A stretch of DNA of 64,000 bases from Astropecten irregularis. Its lineage: Eukaryota; Echinodermata; Asteroidea; Paxillosida; Astropectinidae. Location of the stretch: NCBI GenBank assembly GCA_963971285.1, contig OZ020248.1, positions 6,696,001 through 6,760,000 of the forward strand, read 5' to 3'. Shown piece after piece: positions 35,097-46,605 of this stretch; position 1 is the stretch's first letter; every line of letters begins with the position of its first letter. A program made the translations under genes and the position numbers. Below the pieces are notes generated by a model. It was not told where the DNA came from and did not search any database. It saw nothing but the letters and a program-made list of their open reading frames with translations.

Positions 35097-35350
35097 TGGG
35101 GGTTTACAAAATGGCGGATGAGACTCAGGCTCAGGCTCCCACTCCAGCTCTGTCATCCATATGCTGAAAATATAGGTTGTGGTTTTCCATTGAAGCTGAA
35201 GCTACGTTTTCCCTTTTTAAACTAGCGAATCTACTTCAGAACCGCAGCCAAAAGGCTCTATGATGATAGATTCACTCTATTTAGAATGGATTCACGAAAT
35301 GGAGCTGGAGCCTGAGCCTGAGTTTGAGCCTCCATTTGGTAAACCCCCTA
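35097..35350. mobile_element. MITE with GGGGGTTTAC ends
   Basis: Inverted GGGGGTTTACAAAATGG and CCATTTGGTAAACCCCC. Shares the core ATATGCTGAAAATATAGGTT with the element at 57918, though the outer ends differ. Confidence 0.75.
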
Positions 35351-35764
35351 GGCGTAGGGCTGATGCAATATGATTGACTAAGTTACAATGAGTTGGGTGA
35401 AATCGAACCCCGGTCCTGCAGTTGTGTTTCTGCTGAGCTGCATTCAATGTTCATTCCAACCATGCTCCAATCATGTGGGTTTGTTTGTCTAGGCTAGCAT
35501 TCAGCTACAGTGTACACATTCTCACACTAAAGTTGGTGGTATGGTTTTTAAGAGAACAACAAATAACTCTTCCTTTTTTTTATACAAATTTGTGTTTAAT
35601 GTTGATCGCATTTTGGAGGTAAAGTTGAGATAAATTCTGGAATTTTTCTCAATAATGGCAGAACTTAATCCCCATGTATTGTTTCTCAGGTTGCAACATT
35701 GCTAATGTTGCAAGGAGCATTAATCTTTAATGATACTTGGGATGTAGCGGTATGCGAGTGGTTT

Positions 35765-35866
35765 CATGGCTTCTGACTGCCAAACGAACAAATATAATTA
35801 ACTATTAGGGACACCGCCAACACATAGGGCTGGATAGCTCAGTTGCTAAAGCACCGTTATGGTATA
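35765..35866 (+). repeat. SINE-1 copy, 3' truncated
   Basis: TGCCAAACGAACAAATATAA, GGGCTGGATAGCTCAGTTGC, then lost after the anticodon-arm region. Upstream 35700-35764 resembles the flank of the 44506 copy. Confidence 0.7.
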
Positions 35867-36162
35867 CAACGAACAAGAAAGTGGTAATAAACAATAAAAC
35901 ACCTTTAGTATTCCATGTTCTGAAAAGTTGCATAGTATTTATTATTAAGTCTTTGTCAGTTTGTAAGGCACAAATTGGCTGTAACCATAACTTTTTTCTT
36001 TTTTTTTACAGTAAACTTGTACAAGTTATGGTAACCTTTTTATCTGAGTGGAAATTAAATTAGGTATTGCTAGGTTTAAATTTGTTCAAACCACCCAGAT
36101 TGGTTTGGAATGTTTTGTCATTCTATTAGAGTTATGGTTTATGCATCCTTTGGCACAATCTT

Positions 36163-36478
36163 GAGGTTTTTACGAAATGAGGCTTGAGGCTGGGCTTGGG
36201 ATTTATTTTGCTACTGCCATTTTGTGTCCTTAATGAAATGAAGGGCTTGAGATACATGGCGAAGCTGGATCTTTTCTTAGGTTTCGTCATGTGGCCCAAC
36301 CCCTTCATTTCAGTTTGCATGTTGATTGGTTTGCGGAAACACCATGTAAGAATCATTTGCACTTTTGCACTTGAGACCTTACGAGAAGTGCGAACGAAAT
36401 AGAAGTGCGAAAGTATGAACGATTCTTACATGGTGTTTCCACAAATCGATCCACAAACCAATTGTCACCATGCAAAGC
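36163..36478. mobile_element. Fold-back element with AAACACCATGTAAGAATC stem
   Basis: An 18-bp perfect inverted pair (about 36338-36356 and 36420-36438) sits within longer arms holding TTGATTGGTTTG and CAAACCAATTG. The left part holds a second imperfect inverted pair (GAAATGAAGGGCTTGA, CCCCTTCATTTC). Confidence 0.65.
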
Positions 36479-37260
36479 CTCAAATTTCTACACAATTACA
36501 TGTTTAAAACAATTCTCTGTATGTATACAACAGAAAAAACTTTCTTAAGTTGAACCAAAAAATTACAGTGGAAATGAAACAAAATAATTTTACAAAAGTA
36601 AATATCATCAGTCAATTTGAGTTACGTGTAATGATTAAATTTGGAATTAACTTCAATGTTTGTTACTCTTAGCAAATTGGTAATTCCTCGTTTAGCGTAT
36701 TTTCTTGCCTTTTTCTTCAAACATGCAACATGCATTCTGGGATTTTTTAACAGTCATTCACAATCTTGCAGTTATAATTGTCATCAAAAAAATATATCAT
36801 ATATATGAAAAACAATGGCCGGACAGAAATTAAGTGAAACCTGTCACTTTGTTCCTCTCTTGTTTTGTTTGTTTGTTTGTTGTTTTTGCATCAGTCTAAA
36901 TATTGACAAAATTAGTTTTACACTTGAGCACAGCTCAGATGTGTAGGATGAATTTGGCTTTCTCTGAGATCACATTCTCGTGTACAACTTCAGATTTATA
37001 CAGAAATTGGCCATCAAAATATCTGTTACACATTAAATTATACAAATTCTGAATTAAGAAATTAAGAAAAAAACAAACAATAGAAAATAATCCACATTTG
37101 GTCATCTTAGCTCATGTGCCAACCTCTCAGTGAAGTACTTTGTCACTCCACCGGGTCGGAGCAGGATTCGTTACAACCGTTCCATAATTTCCCTTTTACT
37201 GTGGAAGGTACACATGTCGTTCTTCTCGTCGTGATTGCACATTCACAGTTAAGTTATATG

Positions 37261-37890
37261 TACTCAAGGAAAAAAGAAACGCACCACGTAAATTGTAAAA
37301 AAAAAAATTTTAGAAAGTAGGACTGGCGTTGTAAAAATTGTTTATGCTCAAATTTTTAGCGATTTAAACGTCAACGTGCATATATCACATTCTTCTGCCG
37401 GGCTGAGTACGGTAAATTTGGTAAAAGCCAAAAACTGTGTTTTTAGCATTTTATGTTAATGTAGTTAAATAGTGACTTCCAGGAAATATGTTTGACCATT
37501 CTCTCCTGAACACAACCCATGGCTATAAAAAAGACACCAAAATGACGGCAAAAACAGTCGTATCCATGGTGCCACGAATGTTACAACAGGCCCAGCTACA
37601 TGTACTGCAATTCTGGCAATACCGTTGATCCGCGAGGCGACAAATTAAACCTAATCTTGACGTGAGTGGAGATCATGTTAATTATTGAACAGTATACTAA
37701 TATGAGTGGAGGTGCGAACTTGTTTCGTGTTTGTTGTTGTTAAAATTGAAACATTAGATTAGATTACTGGGCTAAAATGCCAAGGACCTATGAGAGATTC
37801 TAACACATACATTACATTTGATTGCACAAAATGCGAGTGAAAACTAAAAACAAATCACTTTTGCATAAATTTCTTTTTTCCTTGAGTGTA
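37261..37890. mobile_element. 630-bp non-autonomous DNA transposon
   Basis: Inverted termini TACTCAAGGAAAAAAGAAA and TTTCTTTTTTCCTTGAGTGTA. No transposase frame inside. Lies 350 bp beyond the KirB stop. Confidence 0.7.
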
Positions 37891-38241
37891 CTTTACTTGT
37901 ATCTTAAGAGAAGGTTGTATGCAACAGGTGTTTAAATTAGAAGATTGACCTGCACGTACAAGGCGGATACCAGATACATACACAGAATCTTACCCCGACC
38001 TGGTAGAATGCTCTACTCCCCTGAATATAATTCCAGTAGATGTCTTCTCACTTGAGCAGTGTCCCCTCATCTTCCACAGTCTAAGATGGTTCACGTCCTC
38101 TGGTCTGCCACTGATTGTATTAAGCCAATATAATTAGGATGGTTCCGCTGATAAACAGTACACAACATATAACCTGAATATAAGTTGCTCTCGCCATGCA
38201 AAAGTACCATTGCCTGGACAACCAGGCAATTGTCATGGTAA
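37891..38241 (-). other. KirB 3' flank
   Basis: Probably 3' UTR. A donor-like GG|GTAAGA on the minus strand near 37990 may begin a 3' UTR intron. No AATAAA is seen on the minus strand here. Confidence 0.3.
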
Positions 38242-39756
38242 TCAGACATCTGATTCTATTGACTCCCATCTGTTCGTTCCTCTTATTGTTGGCGGTGGTG
38301 ATTCAGTCTCCTCCATACCCAGAGTGACTCCGTTATACTCTGGCGGATCTTCGCTTTCCTCCTCGTAGTGGAACTTTTCCTCCATCTTCTCGGCAAACCG
38401 TAGCTCCTTGCTGGGCTTGGCTTCGTAGCCGCCCAGGTTGTCCGGGAGACTCCGTCGGCTCCGCATCCTCCCGTTGCTGATAGAGGGCCTCAGTGACTTG
38501 CCTGTCTTCTTCATGAAGTCCAGTTCGTAAGCACTGTTTCGCGGCGTGTCGGCCACGGGATACGTAACGTTGAACTGCGAGTAGTCAATGCTCAGGTTAT
38601 CTTCCGACTCTGCCATGGAGATGATATGACTGCTGAAACGATGACCCCACTTGATCTCGGAGGGGAGGTAAGAGGTACGGGCCTGCATCAGTAGACCAGT
38701 TTGCTCCACTACACCTTCCAGATACACGACTATCTCAAACGAGTTCTCAAGGAGGTCGACGTAGGAGTATTTGTACAACGGGCTCTTCTCGTTGATGACG
38801 TGAGTGATGATGAGCGGCCAGACGAGAAGGAGGTTGTCTTCGCCGGTTGAAGAACCAACATCCATGGGGTGACTGTACAACGGGATGCATTCCTCCTCCT
38901 TGGTGATCTTAGGTCGAATCAGCTTCGCACTCACCTTGGCATCGAAGATGTGGCTGGTGCGGATGTCGCCGATGCGGAACATGAAGCAGAGTTTGTTGTT
39001 CCGCTCTGCGATCACGGCGTTCCGACTGAACTTTATGGTGGCCGCTCGCTTTTTCGGACGAGCGATCTTGGCGAACACACATCCGACCAGGATGGCATCC
39101 ACTAGGGCACTGAAGACCGATTGGATAACAACTAGGGAAGCACCGATCCAGCATGCTTCGGTGACAGATCGGAAGCCGTATCCAATTGTTGTTTGCGTCT
39201 CCACAGAAAACAGAAACGCTCCCATGAAGCTGTCCACGTTGGCCACGCACGGCTCGAAATCTGTGTCATTACGGCTCAAATATCCAAGATCCTGATGCCA
39301 CCAGGCAAGGCAGTACCACAGCCCGCTGAAGCCGGCCCAGCCACTGAGGTACGCCAGGCTAAAGAACAGCAGCATCAGACGCCATCGCAGATCAATAAGA
39401 GTCGTGAATATGTCCGTCAGGAAGTCAATTTTGTACGTGGCTTTAGTGTTATGGATCACGTTGCAGGCTCCGTCCTTGTTGACTAGCCTTCTTAGTTTCA
39501 TTTTCTTCCTCATGTTGGCCTGGTGAATTATCTTCTGCACCGACCGTCGACGCTGCAGGTTCCTCGGCATGTCATTCTTTGTCACGTCACTGAAGCTCTC
39601 GGACCAGGGCAGGGAGGGTATCGTATGGTCGCTCTCCTCAAAATCTTCCGACACCGAGCAGCTTAAGCAGGGTCTGAGCTGTGCTTGCCCTGGCGGACGT
39701 GAGAATCGGATCACCTCGCACTCCCTACACTTCCTCTCTTCTGACTGGCCCAGCAT
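38242..39756 (-). CDS. Inward-rectifier potassium channel with CxxC/PPxY tails (KirB)
   Basis: 504-residue Kir channel subunit in one exon. Start is the first ATG (39756); an in-frame stop at 39769-39771 lies upstream. N-terminal extension: C10xxC13 and C30xxC33, then PSLPWSES (47-54). Core: TM1 about 127-149; extracellular sequon NDT 163-165; pore cysteines C170 and C202; filter TIGYG 190-194; TM2 about 205-229 with rectification aspartate D220; PKKR 234-237; GIRK-type sodium-site aspartate D264 in FRIGDIRTSH. Of the cytoplasmic rectification acids, the Kir2.1 E299 match is kept (E347), E224 is Asp (D272), and D255 is replaced by Ser (S303). The C-tail holds FHYEEE 462-467, like the Kir2.1 ER-export motif FCYENE; PPEY 471-474, a WW-domain ligand; and terminal ESDV, a class I PDZ ligand. 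Closest relative here is KirC, 10.6 kb upstream in its own direction. Tail functions are inferred. Confidence 0.97.
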   Translation of the reverse strand: MLGQSEERKCRECEVIRFSRPPGQAQLRPCLSCSVSEDFEESDHTIPSLPWSESFSDVTKNDMPRNLQRRRSVQKIIHQANMRKKMKLRRLVNKDGACNVIHNTKATYKIDFLTDIFTTLIDLRWRLMLLFFSLAYLSGWAGFSGLWYCLAWWHQDLGYLSRNDTDFEPCVANVDSFMGAFLFSVETQTTIGYGFRSVTEACWIGASLVVIQSVFSALVDAILVGCVFAKIARPKKRAATIKFSRNAVIAERNNKLCFMFRIGDIRTSHIFDAKVSAKLIRPKITKEEECIPLYSHPMDVGSSTGEDNLLLVWPLIITHVINEKSPLYKYSYVDLLENSFEIVVYLEGVVEQTGLLMQARTSYLPSEIKWGHRFSSHIISMAESEDNLSIDYSQFNVTYPVADTPRNSAYELDFMKKTGKSLRPSISNGRMRSRRSLPDNLGGYEAKPSKELRFAEKMEEKFHYEEESEDPPEYNGVTLGMEETESPPPTIRGTNRWESIESDV

Positions 39757-39785
39757 CGTCACGGCTCGCTATAAAACAACACCAC
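39757..39785 (-). other. Probable splice acceptor before KirB
   Basis: Upstream of the KirB ATG the minus strand reads GTGGTGTTGTTTTATAG and then CGAGCCGTGACG before the ATG. This T-rich tract ending in TAG looks like a 3' splice site, with the exon beginning at 39768. It would place the whole coding region in one exon behind a non-coding 5' exon. Confidence 0.5.
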
Positions 39786-40559
39786 TGGCTGCCTGGAAAC
39801 AGTCGAAAGAACAAAGATCAATTGGAAAATTAGCTCACCTGAGAATCAGAAACAAAGTCCAATTGCTCAAATCATCAATTGGAAACACGAACATTTACGC
39901 TGGCCATTGTCCAATAATACCAAAATATCTACCCTATGCCAGCACCAACAAGTGATTGCTGTTTATAAGTCTTCAACCATAGTTTGTCAGAGTCCAAAGT
40001 CCTCAGAGTCAAGGACTAAAACTGATCCTGGCCAAAGATATCGAGTCATATATCCCACTGATAAGGATGTTTAATTGCCAAACAAGCATGGATAAAATAC
40101 CTCGGCCTCCCAAAGAAACATAGACTTGTTGCGACCTCACAATCCACCAAAATGTTTAGACTGTCTCATCATCGGTCTTTTTTGGTCAGATTTCAGGGCA
40201 ATGTACACTGTACGAGTGTACGTGGTAATCAAAATGCACTACATGTACGTCACTTTGACCCTGCAAGGAAGTTCTCCAAGGAAAAAACCTTGACAAAAAG
40301 ATTGGAAGTCATGTGATTGTCCCCTGGTGTCCTGTATCAGTTCACAACAGCAATATCTCTTATCAAGTTTCATCTTATGAAAAAAACAAACCTCCGGTCC
40401 AGTATGATATGTGTATATAGTATTATGCTTCAAAACAAAAACAACAAAATGAAATTTGATTCCAGTGGTGATAGCACATTTTTTTGTTCACTCTGGTTTT
40501 GCTAATGTTTTTTTAAACACATGACCCATTATCAAAATAGTAAGCACAGTATTACTAAA
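39786..40559. other. KirB upstream flank, no clear feature
   Basis: AT-rich; would be the intron of the proposed 5' UTR. Confidence 0.3.
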
Positions 40560-40820
40560 CTGCTTACCATCGGAGCTAAATTTTATTGCCCTGCTTACCA
40601 CAGAATTCTGCGCTTATAATCCTGCTTGCAGAGCAAGTGCCAAATTTCTACGCTAGTTGAGTAAGTGAGAAATCCTTCGTTCCACAAACTTTACACACAT
40701 GAACATTTCTTAGTACGGTATCCATGAAAAAGGATCTCATACACCGGCAGAATTGTCTGCTTCAGTAAGCACTGATTCCATGCTTACGGTAAGCAGTGCC
40801 ATGAAATTGCCCGGTAAAGT
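40560..40820. mobile_element. GGGGCC-type MITE, diverged
   Basis: GCTTACCATCGGAGC, GCCCTGCTTACCACAGAATT, and ATGCTTACGGTAAGCAGTGC with GCCATGAAATTGCCC at the right; family words but decayed ends. Confidence 0.5.
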
Positions 40821-41334
40821 TACTTCAAACAAATCACCAAGAGAAAAAAAAAGAAAAAAGAAAGAGATATTCAAATCTTTAAAAAGCTGTGAAGAACAGA
40901 AACAGGAACTTGAACTTCCAAATTGTTCCCAGAAAACTATAAATAATTATAAATTTTCTTTTGGTCAGGAATGTTAGCTTCCCAAAACATCAGTCATCTG
41001 CTTGGCTTTTTCTTTTTTGATCTGGCTTGTCATCCATTGCGGCTTGGCTGGAAATTATCCTAATAATTCCCACTTCCTCTGTTAAGGATACAGTGATAAT
41101 TGACACTTTAAAACAAGTCTCAGTCCTCATATGGAAATGTGAGGGTCATTTGGTCGGAAGTTGGAACATAACTTGAGATGGTGTTATACATGTTGCACAC
41201 GTAGGCCTACGTACATGTAGACCTGCTTCCCTTTATACATGTTATACACCTGGTGTTCTTCTTCAAATTGGAATAAAGTCCATCTTTTCATACTAAACAG
41301 GAAGTGGACAACAGAGTTAATCAAGAATCATGAT

Positions 41335-41765
41335 TAAAGGTACTACTTTGGTATTAAAGTTTAGAGAACAGCTGCTGTCTGGTCATAATTTGATTTTGTC
41401 ATGGAATGAAAACAAACCTGTGAAATTTTCAGCTCAATTGATCATTAGAAACAGTAGAAAACAGCGAAAAACCTGTTGAAAAAATTGTGAGGTGATTGTA
41501 ATTGTGAGGTTTTGTGAGATCAAAACTGTTTTTTGTATTTTGTTTTACTCATTTCTGGATAAGTACACTTCAGGCGGAAACATTCTAATGGCATGTTTGT
41601 ACCAGGTCTTTTGAAAATACATTGAGCGTTTTTCCACTGTTTTCTGCAGTTTCCGATGATGATATGAGCTGACAATTTCACAGATTTGTTTTTATTCCAT
41701 GACAAATCAAATTATGAACAGTCTGCAGCTGTTCTGTCACCTTTACCAATCCTGTATTATGCCTT
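41335..41765. mobile_element. AAAGGTA fold-back element, ATTGGTAAAGGT type
   Basis: TTAAAGGTACTACTTTGG ... TTACCAATCCTGTATTATGCCTTTAA. Inverted interior words AAAACAGCGAAAAACC and GCGTTTTTCCACTGTTTTC. Confidence 0.7.
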
Positions 41766-42657
41766 TAAATGGTACATGGGGGATCGCTCAAAAAGGATGC
41801 AGCTTAAATTAGACTTTTTTGTCATTAATTAGTGCATTTTGTTGCCGTCGAGCAACTTAAATATAACAGAGAAAGTTACTGAACCACCTGTTTGGTGATG
41901 ATTACGCAAGTCGTGACTCGTGAGTGAAATTTTAATCTGGCCAGCTTAAAAGAGGATAAGGAGGTAATCCCTTTTTTTTTTATTAGAGATTCAAAAATGA
42001 GCCGAATACCACAGGGTTCATCATCGCACTGGGCCCGGATCATACTGTGCACCAGTTGCTTCGCAAGCGGAGCCCCTTGATGGCCATATGACGTGCATGT
42101 GTGTGTATGTGTGTATACACATGGTGCCAGATATGAATTATGCGGCATTCAACATGGCAAAGACCTGGGGGAAATGACTCAAGAGTCACGCTGAGTTAGC
42201 TCATGATAAAGAGTTGTATAAAGTGTGGCAGCCAAAAGGCCTCCCGTATTTCAGATTTTGTACCCTTTTTTTCTAAGTTTGTTTCAAATTCTGTTTTCAG
42301 GGGGCTGTGTATGTATGTACACTATTTTACTTCCTCTTCACTGGTCTCCTTGCTGTTTGAACACTGTGCTTTGTTCAGGGGAAATATGTCGAAAAATCTT
42401 TATTTATTCCTTTTTACAATTTGTACTTTTAACTTTGCATGCAGTAATGCATTGGGTTGGGTCTTGAACTACATGTAGACGTGTGCATTTTTCCAGTTGT
42501 GTCAAGCTTGAAATTGCAGTTCTATTGCTCTGTCAACTATCACACGCTTCGTTGATCTTTTCTGACTGAATGCCAAATCAATTTGGATTCTATAATAGAC
42601 CCATTATATCCAGAACTACTGAAAGCTATGCTGTGCTAGTGTGAACTTGAGTTTACA
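41766..42657. other. No gene seen
   Basis: Two overlapping plus frames (42203-42478) are short and lack splice support. Confidence 0.35.
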
Positions 42658-42856
42658 CAAACAAACAAAGATGATTGACTATTATATAAGGACACTGTCA
42701 AAATAGAGCTGTTGGTAAGGAGAGTGCTGGTACGGTATTCCGGGGGTCGCAGGTTCGAATCCCACTCAAGTCAATTTTTCTTGGTTCACTTTTCAAGCAT
42801 GACTTAAAAAATCATTTTATTCAGTCAGTTTCACTTGTGGTTATTTGATGATTAAA
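42658..42856 (+). repeat. SINE-1 copy
   Basis: ACAAACAAAGATGATTGACT, decayed A box, intact B box (GGTTCGAATCC), CAAGTCAATTTTTCTTGGTT, and tail TTTCACTTGTGGTTATTTGA. Confidence 0.8.
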
Positions 42857-43095
42857 TGTATAATGAAATGGACTGAAATAAAATTGTAGCACAAAAACTT
42901 CAAAATATGGAGTTCTTGAAAACGAGGTTTCAGGCTTTAGAAGAAAGCTTTCTGATATTATACACATTGGCTGGTAGTGGTATGCTCTTAGGGAGCTGGG
43001 AGGAACTTCAGGGGACTTTAATGGTGCACAGTCAGGGAAAATGAATCCTGTATGGACCTTTGTCATGTTTGTAGCTGGACACCATAAGACCATAC

Positions 43096-43213
43096 CAGGG
43101 GCCAATTTCACTAATGCTTTGCGATCATTGCTAAGACCCAAATCCATCGCGAAATTACAAATTGATCGCTACTTTGTGTAGCAATTTTCTGTTTAGCGAT
43201 GGATTCGGCCCCA
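43096..43213. mobile_element. GGGGCC(A/G)A fold-back MITE
   Basis: GGGGCCAATTTCACTAATGC ... AGCGATGGATTCGGCCCC, 118 bp, with inner GCGATCA / TGATCGC. Confidence 0.7.
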
Positions 43214-44385
43214 GGAAGTTTCTACTGGTTTTCCCCCACACAGAACACGCTTCACACACACCGGGCGTCACACATGCTCAGTCCTACTGTACTGCTGCAC
43301 ACATAGGCCTACTACCGTACTGCATTATAAACATGTACCACACATACAAGCTAAACTTCTCAAACTTTCCATGTAGACTTTCTGTCAACTATATTACCAG
43401 GAAGATGGAACCGTGGAAAGAGGAAACTGGTACCATTAACCAGCCTTGAGCCAGTATTGGCAAGCAAACATGTTAATACGAATAACAACTGTAGTTATAG
43501 ACTATAGAGATAATCAGTGTAACAATACTTACATGTAAGACGATCTTCCTAATCCCCGCTGACGGAACTACAGTCGATGGTAACAAATTCCACAAACAGG
43601 CAGGAAATTACATGTAAAATAAAAGAAGGATTAAGCACCAACCAGGAAAAAGAGAAAGTATTTACAACCTGTTGTTGATTGAGCAACGTGCATAGAATTT
43701 GGACTAGCTGCCTCGTAATGACAACTGTGCGTTGAGATAAAGGAAGTAGTTGTCCATATGTAACCCGTGCTCAGTAAGTGAAGGTTTCGAGGAACTGAGT
43801 CGGCCGGTTTTATCCCGGTGGCTTCCCCCCTAACCTGTATTTATAGTCCGTAATGGTACGTGCCGTATGTGTACGTGATTGCTGATATCCTACCATGTAC
43901 TTGTGCTGGATTGGTGTATATAAAAGCCCCCTCACCGATTGGGATCACTCATGACCTTAGACTGAATGTCTTGTGCATCACATGTCGTTGCAATGAGTCC
44001 GTGTTTAAGCTGACATCCCCTTCTCTTAATTATCCCCCTCCCCCTACCCTGACCCGACATCCCCCCACAAAGTCCTTGTGACTATTTTTATATTCATCTG
44101 GCAGTGTGGCTGAAAAGGCCTCCCTGACTTCTGTGAAAAAAAAAACATGATTAAAAGCCCTGTATTCATATCAAACTAGTCACAAAGTTTGAATAAAGTT
44201 TGAATAACTTAGAACCTGAATTTATCCATTCTGCCAAATTCTGCCCAAAGTGCCAAATTCCATGTTGTATGAATTTCAATTACTTTAAATTCAGTCAGTT
44301 TCCCTTGTTTGTGGTTATTTGATGATTATATTAATTAGAAAGGTTAAGCCGTATCCTCTTTGAGTGATCCCCCACGTACCGTTCC
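43214..44385. other. No gene; possible KirB promoter region
   Basis: CpG-bearing unique sequence at 43540-43860 holds TATA-like boxes on both strands. 44292-44335 is an isolated SINE-1 3' tail. Confidence 0.3.
43838..43845 (-). promoter_or_regulatory. TATA box, candidate KirB promoter
   Basis: The minus strand reads GGACTATAAATACAGG, a TATAAATA element 4.1 kb upstream of the KirB ATG, in a CpG-bearing non-repeat stretch (43540-43860). A donor (CAT|GTAAGT, exon end 43533) follows about 280 nt downstream and could splice to the KirB acceptor at 39768. A plus-strand TATATAAAAG lies about 75 bp away (near 43917), so the direction is not settled. Confidence 0.25.
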
Positions 44386-44600
44386 CAGGTTGCATTATTG
44401 CTGCGCATATCGATGAAATGATCCTTGGGATATGGCGGTGTGGTTTCATGAGTTCTGACTGCCAAATGAACAAAGATAATTGACTATTAAGAACACCACC
44501 AATGTAGGGCTGGATAGCTCAGTTGGTAGAGCGCCTGTACGGTATTCAGGAGGTCGCCGGTTCGAGTCCCGCTCCTGTCAATTTTTCTTTGTTCACTTAA
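44386..44600 (+). repeat. SINE-1 copy, best preserved
   Basis: A box TAGCTCAGTTGGTAGAGCGC, B box GGTTCGAGTCCC. The tRNA-like core is bracketed by inverted TGAACAAAGATAATTGAC and GTCAATTTTTCTTTGTTCA. The acceptor arms do not pair, so this is not a working tRNA gene. Confidence 0.85.
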
Positions 44601-44868
44601 AAAAAAACCCAAGCAGTTACGCACTGCGCACATTGTGCATCATGTTACCTGGTTGTGACTCCAAGTAATAAAGAATAAAAATTACGAGTTGAATCGTGAC
44701 TGTTGACTGATCAGTGTGTGTTGATCCAGGAAATCCCCTATCATGAAACAGTTTATGTATTAAATGAACTGAGCTATTACAGTACTTATCCTAAGTCATT
44801 CCCTTCCCCAGTCTACACATTACACTTGCACATTTTTGTGAGTTACTCATTCATGCACTGTACAATCT

Positions 44869-45098
44869 GGCCATGGGCCAATTTCATGGAGCTGTTAAGC
44901 ACAAAGAAATTGCTTAGCACAAAATATCTCAATAAAACACTAGTCACCATTAAAAATTTCAATTGATATTCATTGTCAGCGAACAACAAGTGATACACAA
45001 TGCATGGGTTTTTGGTTGTTTATCCTCTTTTTATTAAGACAGAAATTTCATGGTTAGGAAGTTTTTGTGCTAAGCAGGACCGTGACATTGACCCCAGT
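44869..45098. mobile_element. GGGGCCAATTTCA MITE
   Basis: GGGCCAATTTCATGGAGCTG and GTGCTAAGCAGGACCGTGAC; interior GTGATACACAATGCATGGG matches relatives at 31046, 61552 and 63331. Confidence 0.65.
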
Positions 45099-45189
45099 TG
45101 AGCTGGCCAATTATACATGTCCACACTTTTAGATCTTTTCTTCATCAGATCACAATTTGTGCTCTCTCCAACCCCCGAAAAACTAGAAG

Positions 45190-45475
45190 AAAGTTCCCGA
45201 ACTTGTCGTTCGCAGGATTAAACTTGATGTTGGGGCAACAGACTTAATCAGAATGCAGCAAGAAAAACATTCAGAAGTTAAAAATTCCATCTCCTTTGGA
45301 AGTGACTAATTGTAGAAACTAAAGTTCCTGAACTTGTGGCTGACAGGGAACTTGACGAGAACAATCTTGGAAAAGCCCGGAGGAAGAGGCAACAGACTCA
45401 ATCAGAATGTAGAAAGAAAAATATTCAGGAGTTATAAAATCCCTGTCCTTTGGATGTGACTAATGGGAGACTATT
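45190..45475 (+). repeat. Diverged tandem duplication
   Basis: Two units of about 140 bp both contain GTTCC-GAACTTGT, CAACAGACT-AATCAGAATG, AGAAAAA-ATTCAG-AGTTA and CCTTTGGA-GTGACTAAT. No frame is kept across both. Confidence 0.65.
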
Positions 45476-45904
45476 TATAGTCAGTGTCCAAGTCAATTTC
45501 TTTTCTTTTTCTGAACAGGTTATGACTTTTACTAAATGAGGCCATCTATACATGTATGTAATGTGTGACTGGCACTGTGTTATTCGGATTTATTTTTGCC
45601 ACAAAGTCAGATAGCAGTAGAATTGAACAAAAATTAATTTGACCTATTAAAGACGTGCTGTGTATGCTTTTGTGATTCAAAGATTCTTCGGATACAAACA
45701 ATTATGGCTAAAACTCAAAACTAATTTAGCTTTTTCAGAATGCCCTTTTAATAAAACCAGCCCTTTTTTGCACATCGAAAATCTGGACTCATCCATTATT
45801 CAAATTTGAATTTAATATCTCATCATCTCCATCACCCCCATTTTAACCTTTGTCAAACCAGCTATCCTGTCCCAGTCCTTCACATCCCAGTCAAAACTGG
45901 CTAA

Positions 45905-46035
45905 CGGGTGAACATTGTTCACAGTAATGTGAAGGTCGCTGTTTTGAATCCCGCTCCAGTCATTTTTTCTTTGTTCACTTTTCAATGACTTTAATTTATC
46001 CAGTCAGTTTCCCTTGTGGTTATTTTATGCTTACA
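45905..46035 (+). repeat. SINE-1 copy, 5' decayed
   Basis: B-box remnant TTTTGAATCCCGCTCCAGTC, then TTTTCTTTGTTCACTTTTCA and TTTCCCTTGTGGTTATTTTA. Confidence 0.65.
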
Positions 46036-46605
46036 ATGTTTTTAGAATTATTGTCAAATACTCAACATTACTCATAACTTGTTTGTCCGAGTCGTTGCAT
46101 TCAATCTTCAGGTAAAGAAATAATATATAAATACATAATTAAACAGTGTGCCAGCTGTGCCCTATCCAAAAAAAGAAAACACCCCACAATTTTATTGTAA
46201 AGTGAACTTTATTGTAAAGTACACAGTGAATGCAAGGACCAACTGGCAACAAAAGACCCAATACAAAGTTGACACTCAGTAACACACTCAACTACTTTTT
46301 CTTTCAATTTATTTCAAGGCCAACTTTCCTTTATAATAGTGTCATGTTCCTCACATGCAGTATTGTGGGAGGCGGATCCCCATGCAGTTATTTGCATACA
46401 AATACAATATTACGGAAGGTACAGAACTGAATCCATGGGGTTATTTGCATTGACGTAGGATCCAGTAAGCCCCGCCCACCATTGTAGAGTCAATGACTAC
46501 ACATTTTTCTCTTTAATGCCAAAAACTGCCATTGCCAATGCCAAGTTCCTGTCGGGCACTTCAAAGTTTGTACCCGCCTTGGCTTGGCACACTTGTTGAA
46601 ATTTA

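Noticed and set aside
38885-39295. Plus-strand frames across KirB, and similar ones at 51022-51512 across KirC
   Set aside because: Antisense or alternate-frame shadows created by strong codon bias in the Kir genes.
44506-44585. Functional tRNA gene
   Set aside because: A and B boxes are present, but the acceptor arms do not pair, and several diverged copies with the same flanks exist, so it is a SINE-like repeat.
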